From contig JAAFKL010000093.1 in NCBI GenBank assembly GCA_021399405.1, positions 1 through 24,901 on the forward strand: 24,901 nt of DNA. Reading direction: 5' to 3'. A program made the position numbers and the translations under genes. A model generated the notes under the pieces. It saw only the letters and a list, made by a program, of their open reading frames with translations, did not search any database and was not told the DNA's origin. The DNA comes from Candidatus Heimdallarchaeota archaeon (GTDB lineage Archaea > Asgardarchaeota > Heimdallarchaeia > Heimdallarchaeales > Kariarchaeaceae). Below are positions 8,373 through 16,486 of this stretch, one piece after another (position 1 is the first letter of the stretch; each line of letters starts with the position of its first letter).

Positions 8373-9209
8373 CTAAATAACCCTTAACTCTTTCTTGTTG
8401 AAAGACAATTTAATAAAATCAGATAAGACTAATTCAATTAAATCATTCATTTTATCTTGATCCCTGAAGAGTGAAATTACCTCCTTTGTACTTGGAGCTT
8501 CTTTGATATTTTGCAATAGTGTGACTTGATTCTCAGTTAATTCTTGAATAAGATCTTCTTCAGACATTAAAACCATTTCACGCAACTGTTCATCGATTTC
8601 CGCCCTGGAACGTGAATCTTCAGACATTTGTTGTGTTAAATCAGCCTTAATCATTGCGATTAGAGGTAATAAGTGTAATCGGAGTTTGTTGGAAATTATT
8701 TTTAATCCTCGATATTCAAAATTTTTGACCTCTCGATGAAGTTCTGCGGTTAACTCTCTCCAAATTTCCAGAATCAGTTCGATTCTATGATAACAATTTT
8801 CAATAGTTTTTTTAATTATTTTGCTATTTAAATTTAAAATATCTATTAATGAGCTTAAATCCTCCAATTCAATTATTTCTTCAATTTTTTGTGCATGAAT
8901 ATCATTAAAGTGGAAATTATTTTGTGAATACAATAAATCAAGTTTTTCAGTGGTATAACTTGTTAATCTGATGAATCGATCTTCTTTATTTTCATACTCG
9001 ATTTTCGCAATTGAGAAAGCCTCTTCTTGAGAAAAAAAATGTTGGATAGTTTCTAAAAGATTTCGCTCTTCGCCTGATAATTCCTCTTTATTATACACGA
9101 TCACATCTTTGCTACTTTCAGATTTCTTGAGTAGTTTTGTAACAATATTATGTGATAACTCAAACTTTTGAGGAATATTCAAAACTCGGAGAAAATTATA
9201 ATTGGACAT
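8373..9209 (-). CDS. Orphan helical protein, function unknown
   Basis: I do not recognise this 278-residue protein. It is charged, has no membrane segment or signal peptide and no cysteine cluster (one Cys). Predicted by eye it is a mixed N-terminal part (about 1-95) and a helical C-terminal part (about 95-278) with a Glu-rich segment around 200-235 (many D, E and R). It ends 9 nt past the cupredoxin stop, converging on it, and is divergent from queC with a 113-nt shared upstream region. ATG start. Coding status rests on length and on the lack of any competing frame. Confidence 0.75.
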   Translation of the reverse strand: MSNYNFLRVLNIPQKFELSHNIVTKLLKKSESSKDVIVYNKEELSGEERNLLETIQHFFSQEEAFSIAKIEYENKEDRFIRLTSYTTEKLDLLYSQNNFHFNDIHAQKIEEIIELEDLSSLIDILNLNSKIIKKTIENCYHRIELILEIWRELTAELHREVKNFEYRGLKIISNKLRLHLLPLIAMIKADLTQQMSEDSRSRAEIDEQLREMVLMSEEDLIQELTENQVTLLQNIKEAPSTKEVISLFRDQDKMNDLIELVLSDFIKLSFNKKELRVI

Positions 9210-9288
9210 TCCAAAATCCCTAATCGAATTGGAATGATTATGATAAAAGAATATTAAGAAGTTACATAGAAATCTTGTCCGAATAATA

Positions 9289-9298
9289 CCATAAAAAT
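9289..9298 (+). promoter_or_regulatory. TATA box of queC
   Basis: CCATAAAAAT is centred about 29 nt before the ATG at 9323, and no Shine-Dalgarno sequence is visible between them, so the queC transcript is probably leaderless. Confidence 0.35.
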
Positions 9299-9322
9299 GA
9301 CAGCAAATATTATCTCATAATA

Positions 9323-10048
9323 ATGACTCAAAAGACCATTATTGCAATTTTAAGTGGAGGACTTGACAGTTCAACTATGCTTTGGGATTTACAAAGCACG
9401 GGGTATAAAATTAAAGAAATCCTAACATTCAATTATGGTCAAAGACACCGTAAAGAGGTTGAATATGCAAAAAAAATCGTCGAGTTTTTTTCCTCAAGAT
9501 TTTATCCCATTGATCATCAAATCATTGATATGACCAATATTGGGGAATTAATCGCAAAGGGATCATTAACGGGAGATGAAGCAGTACCGCATGAGTCATA
9601 TGATGCAGAAAGCCAGAGAATTACAATTGTTCCAAATAGAAATATGATTTTTCTAAGTATTGCCGCTGGAAGGGCAATAAGTATTGGAGCAGAATCCATT
9701 GGATATGCTGCGCATTCAAGTGATTATTCAGTCTATCCCGATTGTCGTCCTGAATTTATTGAACAGATGAACAAGGCTTTGTATCAGGGTAATCTTTGGG
9801 ATCCCGTTCAACTTGTTGCCCCCTTTCAACACAAAAGTAAGATTGAAGTTACTAAAAGAGGTATAGAATTAGGTGTACCTTTCGAATTAACGTGGAGTTG
9901 TTATGAAGGTAAAGAAAAACCTTGTCTTGAATGTGGAACCTGTCTGGAAAGAACTGAAGCATTTGTGAAAAATGATTCTAAAGACCCTGCATTAAATAAT
10001 GAAGATTGGGATATCGCTATTGATTTGATGAATAAACACATTAAATGA
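9323..10048 (+). CDS. queC: 7-cyano-7-deazaguanine (preQ0) synthase QueC
   Basis: It converts 7-carboxy-7-deazaguanine to preQ0 with ATP and ammonia, the last step of the shared pathway. In archaea preQ0 is inserted at position 15 of tRNA by the archaeal tRNA-guanine transglycosylase and becomes archaeosine. The 241 residues have the PP-loop ATP motif SGGLDS (11-16) and four zinc-binding cysteines near the C-terminus (193, 201, 204 and 207, pattern C-x7-C-x2-C-x2-C), both diagnostic of QueC. Length is normal for the family. The stop abuts the stop of a convergent zinc-ribbon gene; queE and queD lie just beyond on the minus strand. Confidence 0.96.
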   Translation: MTQKTIIAILSGGLDSSTMLWDLQSTGYKIKEILTFNYGQRHRKEVEYAKKIVEFFSSRFYPIDHQIIDMTNIGELIAKGSLTGDEAVPHESYDAESQRITIVPNRNMIFLSIAAGRAISIGAESIGYAAHSSDYSVYPDCRPEFIEQMNKALYQGNLWDPVQLVAPFQHKSKIEVTKRGIELGVPFELTWSCYEGKEKPCLECGTCLERTEAFVKNDSKDPALNNEDWDIAIDLMNKHIK

Positions 10049-10303
10049 TTAATCATTTCTTATTTCACCTTTGGAGTCTTTCATTTTCATAATTTCATTA
10101 TACATTGCTTTTACAGTTTGATTGAATTCTTTTGTATTTATTGCATTAAGATCTTCTGGTACTAATTTCCTGTAAGTAGTTTGTTGTTTGCAAACTAAAC
10201 AATCAATCACCGTTGAGGCTGCAAGTTTAGGTTTCAATTTATTTTCAGATCGATTTAAGAATGCCATATGCCCACAATTATTACAATAATAGATTTCTAA
10301 CAC
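10049..10303 (-). CDS. Small zinc-ribbon protein
   Basis: An 84-residue protein with two CxxC pairs (Cys7/Cys10 and Cys35/Cys38), a classic zinc-ribbon arrangement, followed by a helical, charged tail. I cannot name the family. It starts with GTG and sits on the queE/queD strand, 127 nt downstream of queE, with its last base adjacent to the queC stop. A nucleic-acid or protein-binding role is typical of such ribbons. A link to tRNA modification is suggested only by position. Confidence 0.75.
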   Translation of the reverse strand: MLEIYYCNNCGHMAFLNRSENKLKPKLAASTVIDCLVCKQQTTYRKLVPEDLNAINTKEFNQTVKAMYNEIMKMKDSKGEIRND

Positions 10304-10430
10304 CTTTCTTTATTGAAACAGTCAGTTTCTTAATTATTATAATATTTGATCCTATTTAGTTATTTACCTAATTTCAATAATATATGAAAAATTCATGAAG
10401 ATATTTAAGAATTAGTTTTTTGTTATTAAA

Positions 10431-11186
10431 TTAGACTCCTCTTTCATCTCCATAAAATTCTATATGTAATCTATGGGAATAATTAAAATTATTTTTTAAT
10501 GCAATTTCAGCTACTTTTTTGCCTATCTTCAATAATTCACTCTGTGATATTGCTTCAGGCATTAAATACACCCTAGAAGGTGAAATATTCACTTCTTCTA
10601 TAATTTCTCTTATTTCACTAATTTCTTTATTATTTGTAATAACGAATTTAAAGATTGAATTCTCGGAATTTAAATCATTTAGAACATTCACTTTAATTCT
10701 ATCCTTATAGTCATTATAAGAATTTGATAGTTTGGGGGAAACATTATATCTTAATTGGACTTGATTTGATAAAAGAGATCGATCTATTGGACTCATAGTA
10801 CCATTGGTTTCAATTTCAAATTTATAATCCTGTAAATCGACATGATTCAACAATGAAATAATATTTTTAGACTGAAGTAGGGGTTCGCCCCCCGTAATGA
10901 CAATATTTGTTGCTTGGAAACTAATTATTTTTGCAACTAGTTGATCCAATTCCATGGGCTGAATCTCTTCTTGTTTGGAATATACTGTTGTACCTAATTT
11001 GTCCATAAGTTCGAGAGGAATAGATTCTTGGATTTGAACCAATGTTTTCTCACTAAACAACCAGGTATATTTGGTATCACAGTAGACACATCGAAGGTTA
11101 CAACCACTAAAACGAACAAATATAGAGGGTACTCCAATACTTGGCCCTTCACCTTGAAATGATTCAAATATTTCATTGATATTCAT
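10431..11186 (-). CDS. queE: 7-carboxy-7-deazaguanine synthase QueE (radical SAM)
   Basis: It rearranges 6-carboxy-tetrahydropterin to 7-carboxy-7-deazaguanine, using a radical started from S-adenosylmethionine. The 251 residues start with the family signature ESFQGEGP and hold the [4Fe-4S] motif C-x3-C-x2-C at Cys29, Cys33 and Cys36. An ITGGEPLLQ segment near residue 97 is the SAM-binding GGEP motif. It lies 12 nt downstream of queD on the same strand, so the two are almost certainly co-transcribed, and their products act in successive steps. The ATG start agrees with the usual N-terminus. Confidence 0.95.
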   Translation of the reverse strand: MNINEIFESFQGEGPSIGVPSIFVRFSGCNLRCVYCDTKYTWLFSEKTLVQIQESIPLELMDKLGTTVYSKQEEIQPMELDQLVAKIISFQATNIVITGGEPLLQSKNIISLLNHVDLQDYKFEIETNGTMSPIDRSLLSNQVQLRYNVSPKLSNSYNDYKDRIKVNVLNDLNSENSIFKFVITNNKEISEIREIIEEVNISPSRVYLMPEAISQSELLKIGKKVAEIALKNNFNYSHRLHIEFYGDERGV

Positions 11187-11198
11187 TGAATTGATCTC

Positions 11199-11570
11199 TT
11201 ATAGATTAAATACAGTTTCTGCATAAGCACTGTGGGTTTCCCATACCCTTGTTTTGATTGTTTTAATCCCTTCATGGGATAATTTTAATATCGATTCTGA
11301 GATTTCAATGGCTAAATTTTCTGCAGTTGGAACCTCAAGTAAATCATTTAAATGTTGATGATCATATTTCATTATTTCATTTTTGATTTTATTAAAATCT
11401 AACACCATCCCATATTCATTTACACTGCCTGTAACCCAAATTTCGATTTTAAAATTATGGCCATGTAATTTGTTACATTTACTTTCATAAGGTAGATTTA
11501 ATTGATGAGAAGAAGAAATTTCTGTAATTTTATAAATTGTGACAAGTTTAATCAATTTCTCTACAGTCAT
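11199..11570 (-). CDS. queD: 6-carboxy-5,6,7,8-tetrahydropterin synthase QueD
   Basis: It makes 6-carboxytetrahydropterin from dihydroneopterin triphosphate, the step before QueE. The 123 residues show the zinc ligands His22, His36 and His38 (in C-x3-HGH, with the catalytic Cys at 32), the DHQHLND stretch (70-76) with the catalytic Asp/His, and a C-terminal substrate-binding Glu in VWET (109-112). Its size matches the 6-pyruvoyl-tetrahydropterin synthase/QueD family. The other family reading, a pterin enzyme for another pathway, is unlikely next to queE and queC. No GTP cyclohydrolase gene is present in the window, so that first step is encoded elsewhere. Confidence 0.93.
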   Translation of the reverse strand: MTVEKLIKLVTIYKITEISSSHQLNLPYESKCNKLHGHNFKIEIWVTGSVNEYGMVLDFNKIKNEIMKYDHQHLNDLLEVPTAENLAIEISESILKLSHEGIKTIKTRVWETHSAYAETVFNL

Positions 11571-11789
11571 CGCTTTGACTGGAAATTAAATTTCAGCTTC
11601 TTTAGTTATATGATAAGTTCGCTCATTACTGATCAGAGATACAATATATTTAGCAAATAAATTTTCCAAATATGTTAACATTGATAGAGATTAAAATAAA
11701 ATAATATATAATAAATAGACTTTAGACTGCGTATTCATATACTCTTATAATTAGGATCATTAAGATATTCATATAGTTAGATCTTTTAG

Positions 11790-12929
11790 GTGTATAAATT
11801 GAGTTCTGAGGAAAACTATGAAGAAATACAAATAAAGTGTGTAGTCATAGGAGATCCAGGCTCTGGGAAAACGAGTTTAAGACGTAAATTTATCGGAGAA
11901 TCATTTGATACAAACTATTTACAAACTATTGGATCGGATTTTAGCTATCAAGTTGTTAAACATGAAACGAGAAATATTGGCCTAGCATTATGGGATTTAG
12001 CAGGACAACCACAATTCAAATCAGTTCATTCATTATTTTACAAAGGAGCAGCTGCAATAATTGTTGTTTTTGATGTAACCAATGAGGAGTCTTTTCTTAA
12101 TGTGCCCCAATGGGTATCAGATTTTATAACTCAAACAAATGTTAATGACCTCCCTCTTCTGATAATTGGAAATAAAATCGATCTTTTAGATGACTCTCAG
12201 GTTTGTATCGACGATACACGTCAAAATGAAATGGTACAGAAATTAAAAGAAAATTCAGACTTTAAATTCGAAATATCCTCTATTCGAACTAGCGCAAAAA
12301 CGGGTGTAAATGTAAATGAAGGAATTCTACAATTCACTCATAAAATAGCAGAATGGATTGAAAATAGACAGTCTTTGAACGGTAAAGAAATAGAATTTGA
12401 GGAAGACCCCGAATTAATTTTTCCTTATTTTTATCAAGTAGCTATGAATCAGATATCAGGTCCAATAATTATTGGCTCATTGCCGAAAATCAATAACGAG
12501 GAATATCAGAAGCATAAATCAATTGTAACAAAACTGCTCGCATCTTTTAATTTCGAAGACGTTACAACAAATGTTTCAATCACAGGTAGATTAGAGATGC
12601 TTGAAATTGGTGCGCCTTTGATATATAACGCATTTAATATAGAAAATGAAGACGCTCGTGGTAGCTCTGAATTGTATATTACTGCCTTCACAATAGATCC
12701 GACATATTCAGATACGATCGCAGGTCTTAAAGGAGTAATAGACGGGTTTTTACATAACAGTATGAATAAATTTCAAAAAATTAGGATTGAAAACAATTTT
12801 GATTATATTACCAAAGCTTATGATCATCAAAATAATCCACATGGAGATCTAATATCTCAGGTACTCTTTGATTTAAGAGAGAAAATTCACCAAACAATCA
12901 GGAATTGGTTGCTAAGTTCATCTAATTAG
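11790..12929 (+). CDS. Ras/Rab-like small GTPase fused to a C-terminal longin-like domain
   Basis: The N-terminal domain (about 13-190) has all five G motifs: P-loop GDPGSGKT (21-28), switch I Thr46, WDLAGQ (68-73, with the Gln needed for hydrolysis), GNKIDL (127-132) and TSAK (167-170). It resembles Rab/Ras more than bacterial MglA. There is no C-terminal prenylation cysteine. Residues about 209-345 form an added alpha/beta domain (two strands, helix, strands, helix) that I read as longin- or roadblock-like; such domains regulate or dock small GTPases in eukaryotes and archaea, so self-regulation or recruitment is inferred. The start is GTG at 11790; TTG at 11799 is an alternative. A TATA-like TTATAATTA lies about 45 nt upstream. 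Its 3' end overlaps by 8 nt the convergent TPR-longin gene. Confidence 0.9.
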   Translation: MYKLSSEENYEEIQIKCVVIGDPGSGKTSLRRKFIGESFDTNYLQTIGSDFSYQVVKHETRNIGLALWDLAGQPQFKSVHSLFYKGAAAIIVVFDVTNEESFLNVPQWVSDFITQTNVNDLPLLIIGNKIDLLDDSQVCIDDTRQNEMVQKLKENSDFKFEISSIRTSAKTGVNVNEGILQFTHKIAEWIENRQSLNGKEIEFEEDPELIFPYFYQVAMNQISGPIIIGSLPKINNEEYQKHKSIVTKLLASFNFEDVTTNVSITGRLEMLEIGAPLIYNAFNIENEDARGSSELYITAFTIDPTYSDTIAGLKGVIDGFLHNSMNKFQKIRIENNFDYITKAYDHQNNPHGDLISQVLFDLREKIHQTIRNWLLSSSN

Positions 12930-15228
12930 AGTTAATTATCATATCAGAAATTATTATATCTAAACCATTTTTTTCCGAGATACTAATCTGAGGTAAATCT
13001 CGAATTAATGCAGACCAAATTAGTTCAGATTCTGAAAGTAATAATGTGAGCTTCTCAAGTTTTTCCATTGCATTGTATGACGATCCTGTAAATACATAAC
13101 TGAAAAGTAATTCTTGTACTGGTTTGATAATAACTGTGTAATCATTATGTTTTATCCTTTGAACGGAATTTTCAGCAACAAACACATCTTCACCCATGGT
13201 ATAAATTGCAGTTAATAACCCTCCAATTAGCTCTTTCTTTTTGCCCGTATCGAGAAAACTTCTACTATATATTGTAACCCCACCTTGAGTTAGTATGAAA
13301 AAATATGCAGGTTGTTCTGGCTTTACTTTCATATCGTAGGGCTTTATCATTTTTACAATTAGATCTTCTAACCCAATTTCATCTAATCTCTCTTTAATTG
13401 GGGCTTCATTTTGATCAAATGATTGAATGGCCTCTTTTCTTTGTAAAATATTATCGAAATGATCTGATATTTTAATAGATAAACTAGTTAACCCTTTTTC
13501 ACGAGTAATGATATCGGCTTTTTGCAATAAATCAATTGCTTTTTCATAATTGGATTCTATTAACTCTAAATTAGATCGGAGTAAGTAATTTTCAGCTTTT
13601 AATTTATATGAGACTTGATCTTCAGCAATTGTGTGTAGGTTGTCAACCAAATCGTTTATTTCAGTAAGGACTTCCGGATTACCAGTTATCTTCAATTCGT
13701 TAAGTAACATCTCACAGAGATTCATTTTGGCATAAACTGTTAATTCATGGTCAATTACAGATTCCTTTGAGATAGTTGTTAATATTTCTTGAGCTTTTGC
13801 TCTGGTAATGAATCTATTGCTATATTTATTAAATATTGCCAATCCAAGTCGAGATCGAAGATTTACAATTTTATTTCCGAGATTTAAATCAATATTCATT
13901 AACTCATCAAGATATTGTTTTGAATTTTCAATCCTGTCTCTCTCTAGCTCTAGAATTAACAGATTGTAGAGTGATTCAGCTAAATCAATTTCATTTCCAA
14001 TTTCACGATCAATCTCAAGACACTTAATAAAATAATCATGAGCTGTCACATATTCACTTTTAATTTGATGAATGAGACCAATGTTCACGTATGCAGTAGC
14101 TATATCAGTTTTAATATTATATTTCTCTGCTGTTTGTAAATATTTGAAATGATTATGTAGGGCTTTATCAAGTTCCCCTTTTTGAGAATAAATTAAACCG
14201 ATATTATTATATGAACCCACATACTTAATTTCATCAAAAACCCCTTTTCCTATCTGTAAACTCTGGAGTTGATATTTCAATGCTTTATCAAGATCACCTT
14301 GAACTAAATATATCAGTCCAATATTATTGTAAGAGATTGAAACATTTGTTTTAATTTCCAATTTTTCATTGAATTTCAGACTTAGATGATGGTATTCAAG
14401 GGCTTTATTGGTATCTCCCATACTTTGAGAGATTAACCCGAAACTATTGAATAAAACGACCATGGAGTCTTGTAAATCCAATTTTTGAGCAATTTTCATT
14501 GCTTTCTCAAAATTTACTAATGCAGCGTCTAGATCTCCCTTTATTTGAAAGAAAGCACCGATTGAGTTATAGGATTTTACGAGTAAATAGTCATTTTTTA
14601 GTTTTAATCCGATATTATGACTCTCATCAATTAATTGTTTTGATATTTCTATTTTGCCTGTGTTAAGATTGAACATACCAAGTAAGTTTAATGTGAAAGA
14701 TAATTCAAATTCAAATCCTTCCGTTCTAGCTAAGGTTTGAGATTTATTATATGCGCTTTCAGCCTCATTTAATTTTCCATGGAATTGTAAAAATGCCCCC
14801 TTTATGCGTAATAATCTAATTTCAAGTGTTATTGAATTATTACCAAATTTTTTTCGCGACTTTTCAAAATTAAGTTCAGCTTCTTGAAATAAAATAAAGC
14901 TCTCATCAATTTTACTCAGATGATGTAAAATCTCAGATTTAAGAAGTATTACTTTTATTTTAATAATTTCAAATTCTGAAAGTTCGGGGAATAACAACAA
15001 AAGATCAAGTTCATTTAAACTGGAATAAAAGTGTTCTTTGAAAAATAATATTTCACAATGGAGTAATTTTATCTCTAAAAATTTTTCGGTGATTTTTTTA
15101 TTTTCCTCTATAAAATTTGAAATCAGATTCTGAGATTCATCTAATTGACCACTTTGTAGTAAGGTAATTGCATCTCCTAATTTCAACAATTTTTTATGTA
15201 AATATTTATTGATAAACTTTCTAATCAA
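12922..15228 (-). CDS. Tetratricopeptide protein with C-terminal longin-like domain
   Basis: The 768 residues contain a TPR array with an exact 40-residue period: equivalent positions at 220, 260, 300, 340, 380 and 420 each start an N-N-I-G-L-I-Y type helix followed by GDLDKAL. This is the long-repeat TPR subclass seen in kinesin light chain and LGN-like scaffolds, which bind peptides or small GTPase regulators. Less regular TPRs precede (from about 140) and follow (to about 600). Residues about 640-745 form a separate alpha/beta domain (YFFILTQGGVTIYSRSF, helix, three strands, helix) of longin-like type. No signal peptide or membrane segment. It starts with TTG. The stop overlaps the GTPase gene. 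A scaffold or adaptor for small GTPases is the natural inference. Confidence 0.88.
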   Translation of the reverse strand: MIRKFINKYLHKKLLKLGDAITLLQSGQLDESQNLISNFIEENKKITEKFLEIKLLHCEILFFKEHFYSSLNELDLLLLFPELSEFEIIKIKVILLKSEILHHLSKIDESFILFQEAELNFEKSRKKFGNNSITLEIRLLRIKGAFLQFHGKLNEAESAYNKSQTLARTEGFEFELSFTLNLLGMFNLNTGKIEISKQLIDESHNIGLKLKNDYLLVKSYNSIGAFFQIKGDLDAALVNFEKAMKIAQKLDLQDSMVVLFNSFGLISQSMGDTNKALEYHHLSLKFNEKLEIKTNVSISYNNIGLIYLVQGDLDKALKYQLQSLQIGKGVFDEIKYVGSYNNIGLIYSQKGELDKALHNHFKYLQTAEKYNIKTDIATAYVNIGLIHQIKSEYVTAHDYFIKCLEIDREIGNEIDLAESLYNLLILELERDRIENSKQYLDELMNIDLNLGNKIVNLRSRLGLAIFNKYSNRFITRAKAQEILTTISKESVIDHELTVYAKMNLCEMLLNELKITGNPEVLTEINDLVDNLHTIAEDQVSYKLKAENYLLRSNLELIESNYEKAIDLLQKADIITREKGLTSLSIKISDHFDNILQRKEAIQSFDQNEAPIKERLDEIGLEDLIVKMIKPYDMKVKPEQPAYFFILTQGGVTIYSRSFLDTGKKKELIGGLLTAIYTMGEDVFVAENSVQRIKHNDYTVIIKPVQELLFSYVFTGSSYNAMEKLEKLTLLLSESELIWSALIRDLPQISISEKNGLDIIISDMIINSN

Positions 15229-15271
15229 TTATTGAATTATATCTATTCATTCCTTATTTTGGTAATGAATT

Positions 15272-16270
15272 TTATTCTCCTTTCTCAACTTGATATTCAC
15301 TACCTTCTGGGACCTCAATTGATGTTTGATAAATTATTTTACCATCAACAGTAACTTCTGGACCAAAAATAACTTCATCAGCAAGTAGATCTCCTTTTAT
15401 GTGAACATAGGAAATATCAATCATTGAAGCTTTAACATTACCTTCAATTACAAATATTTTTGGAGGTCGACCAAAATTATCACCTAAGTTCATGTTCAGA
15501 ATTTTTGGTACAATCTTCCCAACTAAATTGGTCACAAAGCGACCAATATCATTTAAACTTTCTACTTCATCATAATCCTCATTATCTGTTGATCTACTGG
15601 CATTTCTTTCTCTAAATCTTTTTGCAATTTCAATGGAGTTACATTCTAAATTTCCACCAATAAGAGAGGCACCACCGCTCGAAATAAATTCTTCAGCAAT
15701 TAAATCACCTACTGTATTGACTGTTCCACTGGATTTTACAGTCCCAGTTGATTTTACAGATTCTGCGTTGAGTTTACCCGATACCTTGAGATAATCGCCA
15801 GAAACCACGTTAGCACCGACGCTTAACTTCCCGGAAACTTTTCCTTCATCAAGGATATATAGGTTATTTACTACGTCAAGCTTACCACTTACTTTTACTT
15901 GACCACCAAGTTTAGCATCTTGATTAATGAGGACATACCCACTGGTTTTAAGCCCTTCGAGTACCGTCAAACTACCATCTATTGTTGCTTTACCTGATAC
16001 TTTCATTATAGGACATTTTAGATCCCCTTTTACCAATAATTTACCTGATACTTTTACTGGGACATCAATATCTTCACCATCAACAACTGAAGACCCGGTA
16101 AAACTCCATTTTTTAGGTGAAGTCGATCGACGTTCATTTTCATCAACCCGAGCGGATAATAAATCTAAATTGCTGAATTTTAAAATTAATTCGTTGTACT
16201 CTGTTTCTGAGATCTCTCCAGAATCTAACTTTTTCTTCAAGCTCTCTTCCAAATTTATTGCATCGTTCAT
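15272..16270 (-). CDS. Bactofilin-like polymer-forming protein with N-terminal SHOCT-like helix pair
   Basis: Residues 5-40 resemble a short SHOCT-type helical pair (LKKKLDSGEISETEYNEL). From about 70 to 215 the chain is a right-handed beta-solenoid type repeat with a coil of 17-18 residues: V/T-S-G-K-type corners recur with the Ser at 75, 92, 110, 128, 146 and 164. This matches the polymer-forming cytoskeletal (bactofilin) fold in kind, which makes filaments. A charged helical insert (about 216-265) interrupts it, and further solenoid coils follow (270-318). There is no signal peptide, so it is probably cytoplasmic or membrane-apposed. It precedes the TPR-longin gene by 43 nt on the same strand, suggesting co-transcription. 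Length 332 residues is more than a minimal bactofilin. Confidence 0.82.
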   Translation of the reverse strand: MNDAINLEESLKKKLDSGEISETEYNELILKFSNLDLLSARVDENERRSTSPKKWSFTGSSVVDGEDIDVPVKVSGKLLVKGDLKCPIMKVSGKATIDGSLTVLEGLKTSGYVLINQDAKLGGQVKVSGKLDVVNNLYILDEGKVSGKLSVGANVVSGDYLKVSGKLNAESVKSTGTVKSSGTVNTVGDLIAEEFISSGGASLIGGNLECNSIEIAKRFRERNASRSTDNEDYDEVESLNDIGRFVTNLVGKIVPKILNMNLGDNFGRPPKIFVIEGNVKASMIDISYVHIKGDLLADEVIFGPEVTVDGKIIYQTSIEVPEGSEYQVEKGE

Positions 16271-16486
16271 CTTAACTATTTATTCCTCATTGTTATATTA
16301 AAGGTAGGTCAAAAGTAACGGATAATGTATTGTAGAGTCAGATTAAACATAAACTCTAGAGTTTAACCTTATCAAATTTAGATTCTTAACATAAAAATTT
16401 GACACAAAATAAAGAATTGAAGCCAACTGGCTCTTTATTAAAGGGAATAAATAAAAATTGGTAGCTAAAAATGTGATTGTAGCTTA

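Noticed and set aside
11199..11570. Pterin enzyme (6-pyruvoyl-tetrahydropterin synthase) instead of QueD
   Set aside because: Same family, but the immediate queE and nearby queC make the deazaguanine role much more likely.
13836..14027. 63-codon plus-strand frame within the TPR gene
   Set aside because: A shadow frame of the repeat region, with no independent start signals.
15927..16301. Plus-strand 124-codon frame opposite the bactofilin-like gene
   Set aside because: It arises from the regular repeat codons of the opposite strand; the product is Ser/Thr/Pro-rich without any fold signal.
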